Made by a program: the position numbers and the translations under genes
Part shown: in pieces, positions 1-10,923 of the stretch
Numbering within the stretch: the first letter of the stretch is position 1
Layout of the letters: every line of letters starts with the position of its first letter
Notes under the pieces: generated by a model
What the model was told of the DNA's origin: nothing
Seen by the model: only the letters and a program-made list of their open reading frames with translations
Database searches by the model: none
Source: Triticum aestivum
Lineage: Eukaryota > Streptophyta > Magnoliopsida > Poales > Poaceae
Direction: 5' to 3'
NCBI RefSeq assembly: GCF_018294505.1
Contig: NC_057796.1
Coordinates: 191,626,239-191,690,238 of the forward strand
Length of the DNA stretch: 64,000 bases

Positions 1-950
1 GTTTCCCCTGACTTGTACACGGACAGCAGGCCTCCACCATGACAGCGCTGAGCTTCCAAGAGAAGACCAAGCTAAGGAAATAGCTCTTTGAGGAATCAAA
101 GGGCGGATCAAGAAGACCAAGACAAGAAAGAAGAGCAAGATATCACTAAGGAAAAACCTCCCTTGACGGGGAGGCGAGCCTGGACAGATTGAGGCTACAT
201 CAAAGATAAGTCTCAAGATTTCCCCAGTAGGCTTGCCGGGGACGCCGAGGGAGGATCGCCCCGCCAAGGCACCACCGCTCCACTGCACGATGACTCAAGT
301 CACTTATCAATGCGGTATCGAGCCCCCAAGTGATTAAGTGGCTGTCATTTGGCACATGGCAGCCGTTCAAGGAGAAGATTCACCCTGCATGACACCCGTC
401 CAAAGGCGTGTCAGGCAGACAGGGCGAGAGACTGCTAAAGTAGTGTGGCAAGGCTTGCCGTGCTACATTCACGACGTGACACGAAGCGGTGCATTTAATG
501 CACCTTGTCCTATCTGCAGAGTTAGGTATGATAGCACTGTTTGCTATCTAATCAGTGTACAATGACTGATTTTCCACTGTGGTAACCCCTTAGCCTATAA
601 AAGGAGGGCCATGGCGACCTAGAATAGAATTCGGACCCTTAGCCTATAAAAGGAGGGCCATGGCAACCTAGAATAGGATTCAGACCCTTGTACACTCTTA
701 CTTGTGTAGCTGCTCTCCCCGAGGCGACCTTGTCGGGCTCGAGCGTTGCGTGTTCATGACGGTCCTCCATCCAATCCACCAAAAAGTAGGAGTAGGGTTT
801 TACGCTTCGCAGCGGCCTGAACCTGGGTAAAAACCACCGTGTCACCATTATCGTGCTGCCTTATGGTCTCCGCTCTTTGTGCAACGTGCCCCACCTTGCC
901 GAACCACAAGGGGCCAATGGCCCCATAGGTGATCATTTTCTGCGACGACA
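1..950 (+). repeat. 5' LTR of element A (first about 27 bp outside window)
   Basis: This stretch aligns along its whole length with 59256-60127. The LTR ends in CGACGACA, the inverted counterpart of the TGTCGGGG start visible in the other copy at 59229. It is followed immediately by a TTTGGCGC primer-binding motif. It carries a duplicated TATA region that the 3' LTR lacks. Confidence 0.88.
590..687 (+). promoter_or_regulatory. Tandem duplication of the LTR TATA-box segment (2 x 49 bp)
   Basis: Two adjacent 49-bp copies (590-638 and 639-687) each contain the core CCTATAAAAGGAGGGCCATGG and differ at a few bases. The homologous part of the 3' LTR (near 59845-59895) has a single copy. The segment is the likely Pol II core promoter of the element's genomic RNA. 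Confidence 0.85.
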
Positions 951-973
951 TCTTTGGCGCACCAGGTAGGGGG
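951..973 (+). other. Primer binding site of element A
   Basis: Directly after the LTR end comes TCTTTGGCGCACCAGGTAGG, the TGGCGC-type primer site common in Triticeae Gypsy elements. It fixes the LTR end and the plus orientation. The exact tRNA was not determined. Confidence 0.75.
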
Positions 974-1037
974 AGGCGATTGCGCGAACCTGAAGTTGTA
1001 AGCATTGCGTCCATCTTCATCGACGACTTCATTATCC

Positions 1038-2130
1038 ATGGCACCCAAGAAGAAGTCTGACACAACAACTCGGGAAGGAAGCGACATCTCTCCTTCATCC
1101 GTCATGTCTAGTTTCCGTCATCTATCTCCGCCGTGGCTGCAGCACGACGGAAGCAAGGGATGGCGACGGCGCGGCAACCCCGAACAGCTCGGGCATCATG
1201 GCCACCATGCGGACCCTGTTTGGGAAAAGGGGCGAGGTGATAAGGTACATGGTTTCTATATCCACCACTTTCAATTGTCGACGGTTTAGCCACACTGGTT
1301 TTAGCATCGTCAACGTCGATGAGCCTGTGCGAAACTCGATCCAACATTTGCCCTGCTGATGGAAAATCGTAAGTAGAGCACCGGCGCAAATCCGTTGATT
1401 GACGCCCTGGCAAGCATGCTCCGGCAAGGCCTTCCACGTCAGCGTGACCTTTGTGCCGACCGCTGTAATATCGTTAAAGGTGTAAGGGGAAGGAGAGAGT
1501 AACCGGCCCTACCTTGCACCATGTTTTGTCGCCCGCAAGGGATGTATGATCCCCTCTGGCCCTTGCCGGAGATCCGAAAACGACAAGCAAAGTGCCATCC
1601 TCCCAAGGCACGCGGACATGGAGAATGATCGCGATAGGAGAATAAGGGAAGCGTGGGCGAAAGCTAAGTCAACGTGTCCATTGATTTTCCTTCCAGAGTT
1701 TGCATTTGCTTATCCCTCGGACAATCAATGTTTTCTGTATTGTTTAAACCTTTCCATAATGGCACCTTGTTGTATTTGTCTGCGCCCCCACTTTGTTTCC
1801 AGCCAGCTCAACGAAGTGGGCCGCTGCGTCAAAGACTCCTAAGGAAAAACCCGTCGGGACATTTGCTCGCCAGCTAAATGCTAAGGACCCGCTCCTCACA
1901 GCAATCGCGACAGCATGCTACTAGCGGGCAACCAAAAGTGCACGAAAAGAAACTAACCATACGAACTTCAATGGATATAATGCAAGAGGGATAATAGGCA
2001 CTCGAAATTAATTAAACACCAGTTTGGTACGAATAAAAGTAGTACGAGATCTAAACACAGGACATGCATACTGTTTTGCTACAGGGTAACGCGGCAACAC
2101 GAATGGTTAAGGATCGTGCTTGGCAGCCTT
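1038..2130 (+). pseudogene. Decayed gag leader region of element A
   Basis: An ATG at 1038 opens a frame starting MAPKKKSDTTTREGSDIS, the typical N-terminus position for gag in this group. The frame changes around 1110-1140: the likely original frame (AVAAARRKQGMATARQ and onward) continues in another register. It then runs into stops before 1400. No retrotransposon gag core, zinc knuckle or pol domain can be read. From about 1860 to 2130, where the antisense gene ends, I see nothing recognisable. The call rests on position and the N-terminal style, not on a conserved domain. Confidence 0.5.
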
Positions 2131-3607
2131 TTAAGCTCTGGGGATGGAGAGGACCTTGTCGGTGAGGGGGACATCTTTCTCTTCGGCAACAGAAACGTCA
2201 GCGGCTGCCAGGACCCTCTTGAAGCCATCAGCAAGGTTGAGGTCAGGGTGGCGATAAGCGAGGTTGCTCAAGACAATGAAGAGGGCGTTGCGGGCAAGCT
2301 TTCGGGACACGCTTGCAAAATGGACAGCTCTTCCTTCTTCATGTGTCTTCAATCCTTCGATCAATCCATCGAAGAAGAGCGCTAGCTTGACGCTTGGGAC
2401 CTCGTGTTTGCTGACTGAAAAGGCCGGGCTCTCCATGCCCATCGCTGCGACCTGGCAGTGAGGCATTCGGCGATATCAACCAGGCTCTTGATCCAAAGGT
2501 CGCACTGCTGGACTTGGTTTGCTAGCTTGTGCTCCGCATCCTTCCGGAGGATCCTTGTGTTTTCCAAGTCCTTCATCTGCTGCTTCTCACAAACCCCACC
2601 AGACAAGATTGTGCTCTCCAAGGTGTCGAGCCTTGCCTTTATCTCAGTGATGGTGCCATTAGCAGTCTCAAGGTCTTGGCTCTTGGATGAGAGCTGTGAG
2701 TGCGCATCCTTCTGAAGAATCCCAGCCTTCTGAGCTTCCTCCTTGAGAGCCGCAACTTCCTTGGCACTCCCGGCAAGGTCTTCTGTCAGCTTGGTCACCT
2801 GTTGATCAAGATCAGCCTTGGCAGTGGCTGCAGCAGCAAGGTCTTCGGCAATCTTCTTCAGCTGAGCAGCGGAGTCAATGGAGAGCGCATCGAGGGCCGC
2901 CTTGTGCTTGTCCTCTAGCTCCTTGGTGCGCTGCTGGCCAAGGGCCTCTAGTTCCTCGTCCTTGCTACGGAGGGTGGCCTCGAGGTTCTCTTCCCGGGAA
3001 GAGACGTCCTTATCCCTGGCGTTCAGAAGGGCTGTGCACTCCACCAGATGGGCCTCCTGGGTGGCGACATCCTCTTTCACCATGGCGATTGTCTCCTGTT
3101 GCCGCAGAAGGACTTGGAACTGCTTGCCATGCCACTCGCGCAGCTCGCTACCCTTGTCCCTCAGTTTATAATCCATGCTGTTGGCAGAATTGCACTGCTC
3201 CTTGAGTGCCCGCCACTTCTGGTCGTACTGGATCTGCATTTCCTTGATGCCTGCTGCCACGGACTCTAGGAAGGAAAGGTCCATGACTGCGTTGGCAGAG
3301 TCGTCGACATCTCCAACTCGCTGAGATAATTGCGCCATGATACATTGGATCTCCTCATCAAGCTCTATGCTCACTACTGCCATAGAGCCCGAAGCTCCTA
3401 GACCGGGCTGAGCAAGCACCAACGCCAATTGGCTCGAAGATGGCTGCGGGGTCCCAGCCGAGCTACCAAATGAGGGAAGGGGGATCATGAATCGAAGCAC
3501 AATTTTCTCTTCAATCATCACCCCCAATCCTAACACACTGTCGGGGGTCTTCTTTGCTTCCTTCGGGGGCTCCTGGATGCCCCCGGAGCATGTTCCTGCC
3601 CCTCCGT
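2131..3607 (-). pseudogene. Element A antisense gene, C-terminal coiled-coil part
   Basis: On the minus strand (from 3607 down to a stop at 2131-2133) runs a protein rich in E, K, A, Q and L with heptad spacing, a long coiled coil followed by a compact C-terminal domain (SKHEVPSVKLALFFDGLIEG, then LARNALFIVLSNLAYRHPDL). This C-terminal pattern is what I associate with the plant 'putative gypsy type transposon' proteins (PF04195 class). The frame shifts once near 2440-2465, where the coiled-coil frame and the C-terminal frame overlap. The apparent start at 3815 is an artefact, because residues upstream of 3607 belong to the D LTR. The function of this class is unknown. The rest of the gene lies at 28808-29626, 54052-55017, 56622-57049 and 58624-58834. 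Confidence 0.75.
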
Positions 3608-4494
3608 TGTCAGTGTTCTGGGAACGGGGGTACCCAGACTTGCCTGCATGTGGCCCATGGCGTGGCTCCATCGATGGCCTGGCACGGCCCACCTTCAACA
3701 TCAACAACTCAAGACCCTTGCGAGGGGCCAAGCCTCGTGAGGCTGACGACACCAAGACCTCCAAAAGGAGCGGCCTCCTCAGGTTGGCTATGGAGGAGCG
3801 GAGATTACTATGCAAGCCCTCACCTCATGAGGTTCGGATGACGCAAGCCATGAGGACCAGGGCCAGGAGGGCGCCAGCGGGCGCAGTGCAGCAGTTTCCT
3901 CTTTGGTGCTAAGGAGTCAGGCGCACGTGCGGAGTCCCGAGGAATCAGCCAAAGGTTTCCATTTCCATGCAACAAGACCAAGACTGCCAGGACGGCAGGA
4001 AGGAGGTCATCGCCGAGCTCACCATGACGTCATGACCAGAAGCTTTGCAGGCGAAAACCACCTTTTGTCAGGATAAGATGTACTAGTTGTCTCCCTTCAA
4101 AATTGGCCGTTGTGAGATCCCTTCCCGCCTTCATTTGGGAAGAGGACCAGGGCCACTATAAATAGGGCAGCACCACCACCGTAGAGAGGGATCGGATCAA
4201 TTCCATCCTCACCCTCACCAGCTCACACAAAGACAAGAACACGCCTCCTGAGGTTGTTCAACCACTGTACTGGTTCATCCTCAGCCTACCTCGAGGCTAA
4301 CCCACCACAAAGCAGGAGTGGGGTTTTACACCGCAAGGTGGCCCGAATCTGGGTAAACCTCCTTGTCCCCTTTCCTTCTAGTTCTTCGAGCTAGGCCGTG
4401 GGATCGATGAGTTGGCAGACTAGGGAGGTCGAGTTCTTCGCACGCACCCCAGAGTTCGAATCTATCAAGGGTCTGTGGAGCTCAGAATCCGACA
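3608..4494 (+). repeat. 5' LTR of element D
   Basis: This 887-bp copy aligns with 27920-28807. It starts TGTCAGTGTTCTGG and ends AATCCGACA. A TATA box (CTATAAATAG) sits at 4156-4165. It is followed by the primer-binding-type sequence TTTGGCGAGCCAGGTTGGGG. Confidence 0.88.
4156..4165 (+). promoter_or_regulatory. TATA box of the D LTR
   Basis: CTATAAATAG sits in the right-hand half of the LTR. The same motif occurs in the 3' LTR near 28469-28478. Position and sequence fit the U3 core promoter of an LTR retrotransposon. Confidence 0.7.
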
Positions 4495-5717
4495 TTTGGC
4501 GAGCCAGGTTGGGGTGCGTCGGAGCCTCTCTTCCTCCGGTCGATCCGCCACCACTCCGCCGTTCTCATGGCTGATGCTCCGTGGGCTCACGCTGGGCACT
4601 GGGCCACTCAGCCTGCTCGGACGGCACCATCCGCCCAAGAAGATCTTCACTCCGCGCTCCTCGCAGCCTGCACGCCACCAGTGTCATCGGCCACGGGCGG
4701 CGCGGACCACCACCACCCGCTCTTGCACTGCGCCGCAACCGCGCCACCACGTGATCTTCAAGCTATGTCGCGGCAACAGCGCTGCACACCTGCCTGGAGC
4801 AGGCGAACAGGCGAGCCGCCACATCGTGGCGTGATAATTGCTGCGGTGCAGATTAGCGGAAGGCGGCCATGACGCCCTGCTGGAATGGGTCGCTGAGCTG
4901 CTCGATGCCTCCTGCAGGGGAGAAGCACCTCTCTGCACCCTGCCTACATCGCAGGCGGTGCCGGGGGCGCGCGCCGGCCCCCACCGCGCCCGCGTGCCCC
5001 TCCTCGGAGGATACGGAGGACCCCGCGGCGCCAACCCGGCCCGCAACGCCGCCCATCCTACCAGGCTCTGGGTGTTGTGAGCTCGGGCGGACCTTCCTGG
5101 TGCCGCACTGAGGCGCCACCCTACGGTCGTCGTAACCTGGCACCGAGCCTGGCGACCGACGACGCAGGATGGCCGGGCGACGACTCTCGCGTGGCGGCTT
5201 CAGGCGCCCCAGTAACTCCTCTGACGGACTTGTTGTACGTGGCAAGAGGGAGCCCATGCCCGTTCCCTTCGCATGTTTGGGCATCAGGGCCACGCGATGC
5301 CGAGGCTCTCCGCGAACTGCCCTGGAGCTTCGCCAATGCCCTCAACGATATCAGCCACTGGGTACAGCCAATATCTCAGGAGCACGGCTACGCTAACCAT
5401 GAACCGCAGGTGAACCAAGCCACGGCAGCAGCCATGGACGTTAGGATGATGGCCCCGTCGCAGGCGTACGAGATGCACTGGGGGCTGCGCGGGGGGAGCC
5501 TAGTGCCAGGGCCTTCTCCACGCCGCCCGGAGCAAGGCGCCGCACAAAGGTAGGTCCCGTGCCGGGGAAGGCGCCGGCGAGCCCTTTCCCCCGCGGAGGC
5601 CCTGCGATCGCCGGGGGCACCGCCAGAGCTCCCCTTGCCCCTTGGTCTCGTCCTGGTTTCCGAACGCCCCAATGGTGGTCGGGGGAGGCGCAGGGCGGGG
5701 CCCTTGCCAGGTGCCAT
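4495..5717 (+). pseudogene. Element D primer site and decayed gag-like region
   Basis: The primer site (4495-4516) is followed by very GC-rich sequence with an ATG at 4567 (MADAPWAHAGHWATQPARTA) and several overlapping partial frames to 5717. One stretch near 5290-5480 (ALRELPWSFANALNDISHWV, then NEPQ-like and MDVRMMAPSQAYEM) has the composition of a gag N-terminal region. No complete reading frame, retropepsin or reverse transcriptase is visible. The assignment comes from position between the primer site and the antisense gene, so it is an inference. Confidence 0.45.
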
Positions 5718-6092
5718 GGATGCACGTGAAGATCTCCGCTCATGACACTCTCACGTAATAATGAGTTGGGGCTATACACGCCCCGGAGTCTCCTCAGCGC
5801 CGCCCTCGGGCCTCATGGGGGCTCCCGTCCACGTTCAAGTGGAAGCACCATGCTCCGCGCTGGCCGTCGACACTGTCCCCCATTGACTATGCCCACGCCC
5901 AGTGGAAGCACTTAGCTTTGCGCTGGTGAGAAGACTAGCTAGGTGCCAGACGCGGCTGTTTGCTTTTGCCCTCTTTTTGTAGCCCAATTTGCCATCTATT
6001 GGAATGAAATTTGGAGTTTCACGTGCTTATCAAAAGAAAAACGGGGGAAATTTTCTTTGCTCGTGTTGATTTCTTGCTTTCTGGCTTCGTGT
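5718..6092 (+). other. Element D non-coding stretch before the gap
   Basis: No convincing reading frame. It contains short GC-rich segments and two similar AGTGGAAGCAC...GCTCCGCGCTGG-like repeats (near 5840 and 5900), then AT-richer sequence to the gap. I see no domain. Confidence 0.4.
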
Positions 6093-6307
6093 NNNNNNNN
6101 NNNNNNNNNNNNNNNNNNNNNNNNNNNNNNNNNNNNNNNNNNNNNNNNNNNNNNNNNNNNNNNNNNNNNNNNNNNNNNNNNNNNNNNNNNNNNNNNNNNN
6201 NNNNNNNNNNNNNNNNNNNNNNNNNNNNNNNNNNNNNNNNNNNNNNNNNNNNNNNNNNNNNNNNNNNNNNNNNNNNNNNNNNNNNNNNNNNNNNNNNNNN
6301 NNNNNNN
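6093..6307. other. Assembly gap (215 N)
   Basis: A run of N inside element D between the gag-like part and the 3' end of the antisense gene. Any reading frame that crosses it is meaningless. Its true length is unknown. Confidence 1.
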
Positions 6308-6756
6308 TGGGCGTGGTGTGCGCGCGCCGAGCACACTCGGGCTAGCCTAGGCGACACCGAGGCTCCCCTGGGGTCAGGAATACAACCGCCGCAGGGTCAC
6401 CGTACGCATACCTTGCCGTAATCTGGCGATCGACTCCTCATGAGGCTCTCTTGGGCGGGCCAGCAGGCTCCTCGGGAGGCCAAAACCTCGCGAGCCCGTA
6501 GAGGGCTCACCTCGGGAGAAGGGTGCTTCCGCAACATCAGCACCCGCTCAGGACCTACGGAGTCAAGGACAAGTCACAACAACTACTACGCTCAGGAGCC
6601 CCCAGGCTCACGACGGCACGTTCCAAATTCTATCTCAAAGCATATCATCGTTTCATACATTATAAGGGGCCCTCCCTTTCAAAACGCTTTCACGCGCCGT
6701 AGGGACGTATTCGAAGGTTTTTACATACAGGTCAGAGCAGGAAAAGAAATGCAGGC

Positions 6757-9283
6757 CTAGCCGGATGCGCTGCCGCCGGCGTCATCCTCGTCGTCATCAC
6801 CTGCACCGCTTGCGTCGCCACTTATGTCATCCTCATCGTTGTCGTCCACTCCACCTCCTTCGGCCACGATCACGACCGCGTCATCCTCGGGAGCAAACTC
6901 TGTGACCAGGGCGTCCACATGGTCGTCCACCTAATTCGCCAAATTGTCCTGGATGACCCTGGGCACGGGGGCTATCGCAGCATTGGAGTCAAAGTGGGGG
7001 GTCAAGGTTGAGGAGGTGACTGAAGACGCGTGAGAACGCACGTCCAAGAAGGCCCCGGCTTCTCTCTTCGACGAGCTAGCGAGCCCTCGCGGCGCGGTCG
7101 TCCAGGCGGGTCACGATATGGGTGAAGAAGCAGAGATGGCTGGCATTGTCATCCTCGTGTGGAGGAGGGATCTCTCCTCGCAGATGATGTCCAAGGCCCG
7201 GTTGGCCCTGACCCTGAGGTCCTTCAGCATTGAGGAATGCATGCGCTGCATCGTCCGACAGCGGCATGCTTCGTTTGCGGTCTTCTCCGCGAGAGACGTC
7301 GCGGCCGCAACCTGCTGCTGAAGTGAAGACAGGTCGGCGCGAGCGGAGGCCAAGTTGGCTTGGGCGGAGGCCTGAGCCTCCTTGGCAACCCTCTCGCGCT
7401 GCTTCGCCTCGTCCAGCTTCGTCCTAAGGGCGGTGGTTCTGCCCTCAAGTTCGGCCTGCTGTAGTTCTAAGCGAGTCTCCTGGAGCTACAACTTCTGGCA
7501 GTACTCATCGGCAAGAGCCGCGCGGACCTTCCCCACCCTCTAGTCATCCCCCTGCTGGATCCTAACCTCCCGAGCGGCGACGACGTCCTCAGCTGCAGCT
7601 ACCTAGCGCTCCCTCACCTCCAGTCGCTCAAGCTCCAGGCTGCGCTCCAAGACCTCCAGCGCCAGCGCCTCCTCATATTCCTAGACCTCCTTCTCGTCGG
7701 AGGGGGGCCTCGCTCAGTGATGCTACCAGGGCAGCCCTGCGCGCCTGGATCTGCCGCTCGAGGGCGGCGTTCGAAGCTTGAAGCTTCGCTCCCACTCCTC
7801 AGCCGCCTCGCTACAGCAGTGAGCGGCCCTGGCTTCCTCCTGAGCGTGGGCGCAAGCCTCGCGAGAATCTGTGAGGGACACTGCGGCGCTTGCGCAGGCG
7901 CGCTCGTACTGAAGATGCCCAAAGTTGATGGCAACCTTCAGCTGACGCCACTCGTGCGCCAAGCGGAGGCCCTCTGTCTCAAGGTGAGCATCGACATCGG
8001 CAAGCTCTCCTCCGAGCCGACTCAGCGCGCTCATCGCTTCCTTGAAAAGGTCATGACGGACAGCGCTGCGCCTGCGCGCGAGCTCCAGTGGGCGGCCTAG
8101 CCCATCCTCCACGCCGGAGGCTGCCGGAGAGGCGTGGGGTGGCTCGCCGGTCTTTGTCAGGGGGCTGGAGGCCAGTGCTTTCCTGGCCATTCTTTGGGCC
8201 TCAACGAAGGCGCAGGGCGGCGCGGCCTCGCCGCTCGAAGACGAAGCCAACGCTGGGCTTGCCCAGCCGTCGGTGATGACCAACGGGAGCCCTCGGCACG
8301 TCTCCTACGCCTAGAGCTGGCCGCGAGGGAAGGATGCTGGGAGCACAGGCTCACGGCCTCCCAGCGGCGCATCCACCTCGCAGACTGGCCCCGTGCCTCG
8401 CACGGGTATCTGGCTCGGGGGGCTCGGAGTCATGAGCGGGCCATGGACCTTCGGAGGTTGCTTCTCAGGAGGTTTCGCCGCCGCAGATGGAGGGATCCTG
8501 AAGAGCCATGGTTAGGAGGGGATGCGACATGCGGAAAACTGCTAAGATAAAGCACTTACTCATCTATGACTATGTACTTCCTCTGTTTCAGGGGCCGGTA
8601 GGCGCCGCCGTGGCAGCTTCGGAGCCCCTTCCTCTTGCGGAGTGCTTCAAGATTCAGGCAAGGTGAGCCGAGGGTCGGAGCGTGACCCTTGGCGGCTAGG
8701 CAGCGTACTGCCAACTCGGGAGCACATGCTGGGGCTTCGGGGGCAGCAGCCTCGGGAGTCTCGGGCCGCACCTGCTCACCGGCCGCCACCTCGGGAGCGC
8801 TAGCCGGGGCTTCGGGCCCGGCCACCTCACGAGCGCCGCGTCGCCCCAGCCCTCCAGCAGCCTCCTCGGGAGCGCTCGGTGGGACTTCGGGAGTGGCTAC
8901 CTCGGAAGCACCTGGCGACACCCGCTCCCTAGCAATCGCCCCAGGAGTACCCGGCGGCGCTTGCCCCCGGCATCCTCATCCGGGGCGTGCGCCACGGGAT
9001 CTATGAGCACGGGAGCCATGAAGATGGGGTTCTCGCGAGGTCCTTCAAGTCCCACCGGACAAAGCCCCCACTTGTCAAAGAGGGGCATCTGCTTCACGAA
9101 GTCCTCTTTGTTCGAGCGGAGCCACAAGAGGCATCCGTCCTCCGGAAGCGCGACAGGCGCTAGGTCGCCCGTCAAGAGCTCGAGCACTGCGCGTAGTGTC
9201 TTGGAAGGGAGCGAAGGCGCCTGGAGCCTTATGGGGTCCTTGGGGCCAGTGAAGGTCCACATTGGGCGAGAATGGCGCCGGAG
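6757..9283 (-). pseudogene. Element D antisense gene, middle and C-terminal part (PF04195 type, coiled coil, acidic tail)
   Basis: Read on the minus strand from 9283, the protein resumes at the codons for LLRRHSRPMWTFTGPKDPIRL, continues with LEVL-like helices and the conserved-looking CLLWLRSNKEDFVKQMPLFD stretch, then a glycine/glutamate/alanine-rich linker with repeated 'PEVAA/ASAPE' motifs (about 8700-8900). Long alanine/arginine/glutamate helices follow (8280 to 7080, several frames). It ends in an acidic tail (GAGDDDEDDAGGSASG) with a stop at 6757-6759. Frames change many times, so it is decayed or multi-exon. The N-terminal part is at 26900-27623, beyond the CACTA insertion. Function unknown; the same gene type is present in A and G. 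Confidence 0.65.
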
Positions 9284-9344
9284 CAGCGCTACTATAGGTT
9301 GCTGCTAACGCGACACTACGATCAGAGACCCTTCGACGAAACTG

Positions 9345-9720
9345 TGTGTGATGCAATAATTGCAAACGGTGGTGTCAAAAAACCGTCAAAAAAGGTGCAA
9401 AACGTTTGCGATGGCGGAGCCATCAAACACGGTTCAGATTTTAGTTGCGTGTGCGATGCAGGGCATACGGTTGATCCAGACGAACTATTTGCGATTAGAC
9501 AGAACAACAGAAACGGGCAGCCATATCAATGTGTCTGCGATATATGGCATATAGTTTGCTCTGATGAACTGTTTGCTATTAGGGAAAGCAACAGAAACGG
9601 TCAGCCAGATCAATGTGTGTGTGATATACGGCATACGGTTCAGTCGAATGAACTGTTTTCGATTAGGGAAGAGAACATAAACGGTTCAACTTAACAAGAT
9701 GTGTGTGATACGCGGCAAAA
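9345..9720 (+). repeat. Left subterminal repeats of the CACTA element (about 84-bp units)
   Basis: Units starting near 9445, 9530, 9613 and 9698 repeat the pattern GTGTGTGATATACGGCATACGG, then GAACTGTTTTCGATTAGGGAA, then AACAGAAACGGTCAG. The spacing is 83-85 bp. As 84 is divisible by three, they hold open a frame encoding a repeated peptide. I treat that frame as a by-product, because such arrays near CACTA ends are transposase-binding regions. Confidence 0.7.
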
Positions 9721-9817
9721 GGGCCCGGAGGTTAATTCGAGAACAAGTACACAGAGGTTAATTTGACATACATGACTTATAAGTTCCACAGAAATCATAT
9801 CACTTTTTTTGGAAAGC

Positions 9818-10373
9818 ATTTAATTGCATTGAATGTATATAGTGATTCGTCCTATTAGTTGAATTAACCTCGAGTTCCATGTTTTGGAAACATGTCGTAA
9901 AGTAACGGGATAGACCTTCATTCAAGCCAATCAACATGTGTTCAAAAACTAAAAATTATCAAAAAGTAATGAGATAGATCTTCTTCAAGCCAATCAACAT
10001 GTGTACAAAAAACAAAAAATGTCAAAAATTACAAAACAAGGACCTCGAGGTTAATTCAACTAATATGATGGAGCACTATATACATTCAACGCAACTACAT
10101 GTTCACAGTGCTCCGTCCTATTAGTTGAATTAACCTCGAGGTCCATGTTTTGGAAACATGTCATAAAGTAACAGGATAGACCTTCAATCAAGCCAATCAA
10201 CATGTGTTCAAAAAACAAAAATTATCAAAAAGTAACGAGATAGACCTTCTTCAAGCCAGTCAACATGTGTAAAAAAATAAAAAATGTCAAAAATTACAAA
10301 ACAAGGACCTCGAGGTTAATTCAACTAATATGATGGAGCACTATATACATTCAACGCAATTAAATGTTTATAG
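9818..10373. repeat. Long inverted repeat with an internal tandem duplication
   Basis: The left arm (from CATTTAATTGCATTGAATG at about 9818, through TTAGTTGAATTAACCTCGAG) is the near-exact reverse complement of the right arm ending at 10373 (CTCGAGGTTAATTCAACTAA, then ACATTCAACGCAATTAAATG). In the centre, at about 10060-10140, a second pair of the same arms occurs, so the block is two similar foldback units in tandem (about 9857-10068 and 10120-10336). Each has an interior with two similar 'CAAGCCAATCAACATGTG' repeats. It resembles a MITE-like foldback pair and could fold into a long hairpin. The family was not recognised. Confidence 0.75.
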
Positions 10374-10395
10374 TGACCCATCACATCAGTTAATT

Positions 10396-10502
10396 TAACA
10401 TCGAGGCCACTTCCCATCCGGTCACCCATTTGATGACTACTCTAGCCTCAGCACACTTAACTTGGGAGTTCTGTTAGATGAGCTATCGTTAGGGAAGCTG
10501 GT
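10396..10502 (-). pseudogene. Degenerate 5S rRNA-like sequence (possible Cassandra/SINE-type 5S derivative)
   Basis: The reverse complement matches plant 5S rRNA from near its 5' part to near its 3' end. CAGAACTCC, then AGTTAAGTGTGCTGAGGC (box A region), then GAGTAGT (intermediate element), then ATGGGTGACC and GGGAAGT (box C region and 3' arm) appear in the right order and spacing. Many bases differ from functional 5S rRNA, so it is not a working rRNA gene. 5S-derived promoters occur in Cassandra TRIM LTRs and SINE3-like elements. I could not find clear LTR ends around it, so the carrier is open. Confidence 0.7.
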
Positions 10503-10923
10503 CCTTGCTGCTGTAGGATCCCTCTTTGCATCCTTTATTGGGCACCCGGATGACCGACTGTTGCCGCCCAATGGTTAATGCCACGTCCCCCGCATGGCAG
10601 TTTTTGCAGCAGGTAACTGCATCGTCACGCCGCGCCCGGCGCAACCGCATGCACACGAACGTGCGTGATCGTGCGCCGGCACCAAACACTGGCAGCACAA
10701 CTTATAAATTGACGGATGGAGTACTAGTTACAGCGACGCATATAATTAAGCAAAGGGATCCCACATGTCTGTATTGACTAGAACAAGAATGCAATACCAC
10801 AATAAGAATTAAGGTAACGATGATGCGATCGCAGTGGTGGTTATAGGAGGCAGAAGAAAGATGCATCCATCAACGTACGACCTCCTCCTCCTCAACTCAG
10901 TGTGTCGGGCCACCAACCGGCAG
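10503..10923. other. CACTA interior without a recognisable gene
   Basis: The stretch has moderate GC content, a CpG-rich patch near 10620-10690 and an AT-richer patch after 10740. A short GGATGGAGTACTAG near 10715 faintly recalls a Stowaway MITE end, but I found no partner end. No coding frame is convincing. Confidence 0.35.

Noticed and set aside
2382..3815. 477-codon minus-strand frame as one complete protein
   Set aside because: Its first 70 or so codons lie in the 5' LTR of D, which inserted into the gene. Only 3607 downward belongs to the antisense gene of A.
5943..6421. Open frames across the run of N
   Set aside because: Unknown bases were translated; no coding information.
9272..9694. 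140-codon ORF with cysteine-containing repeats as a gene
   Set aside because: It starts in the D antisense gene and crosses the transposon end into subterminal repeats; it is open because the repeat period is a multiple of three.
10396..10502. Functional 5S rRNA gene
   Set aside because: Too many changes from plant 5S rRNA and no terminator run of T in the right place; only promoter-like blocks are kept.
10700..10760. Stowaway MITE
   Set aside because: Only one faint end-like motif (GGATGGAGTACTAG); no second end or TA duplication found.
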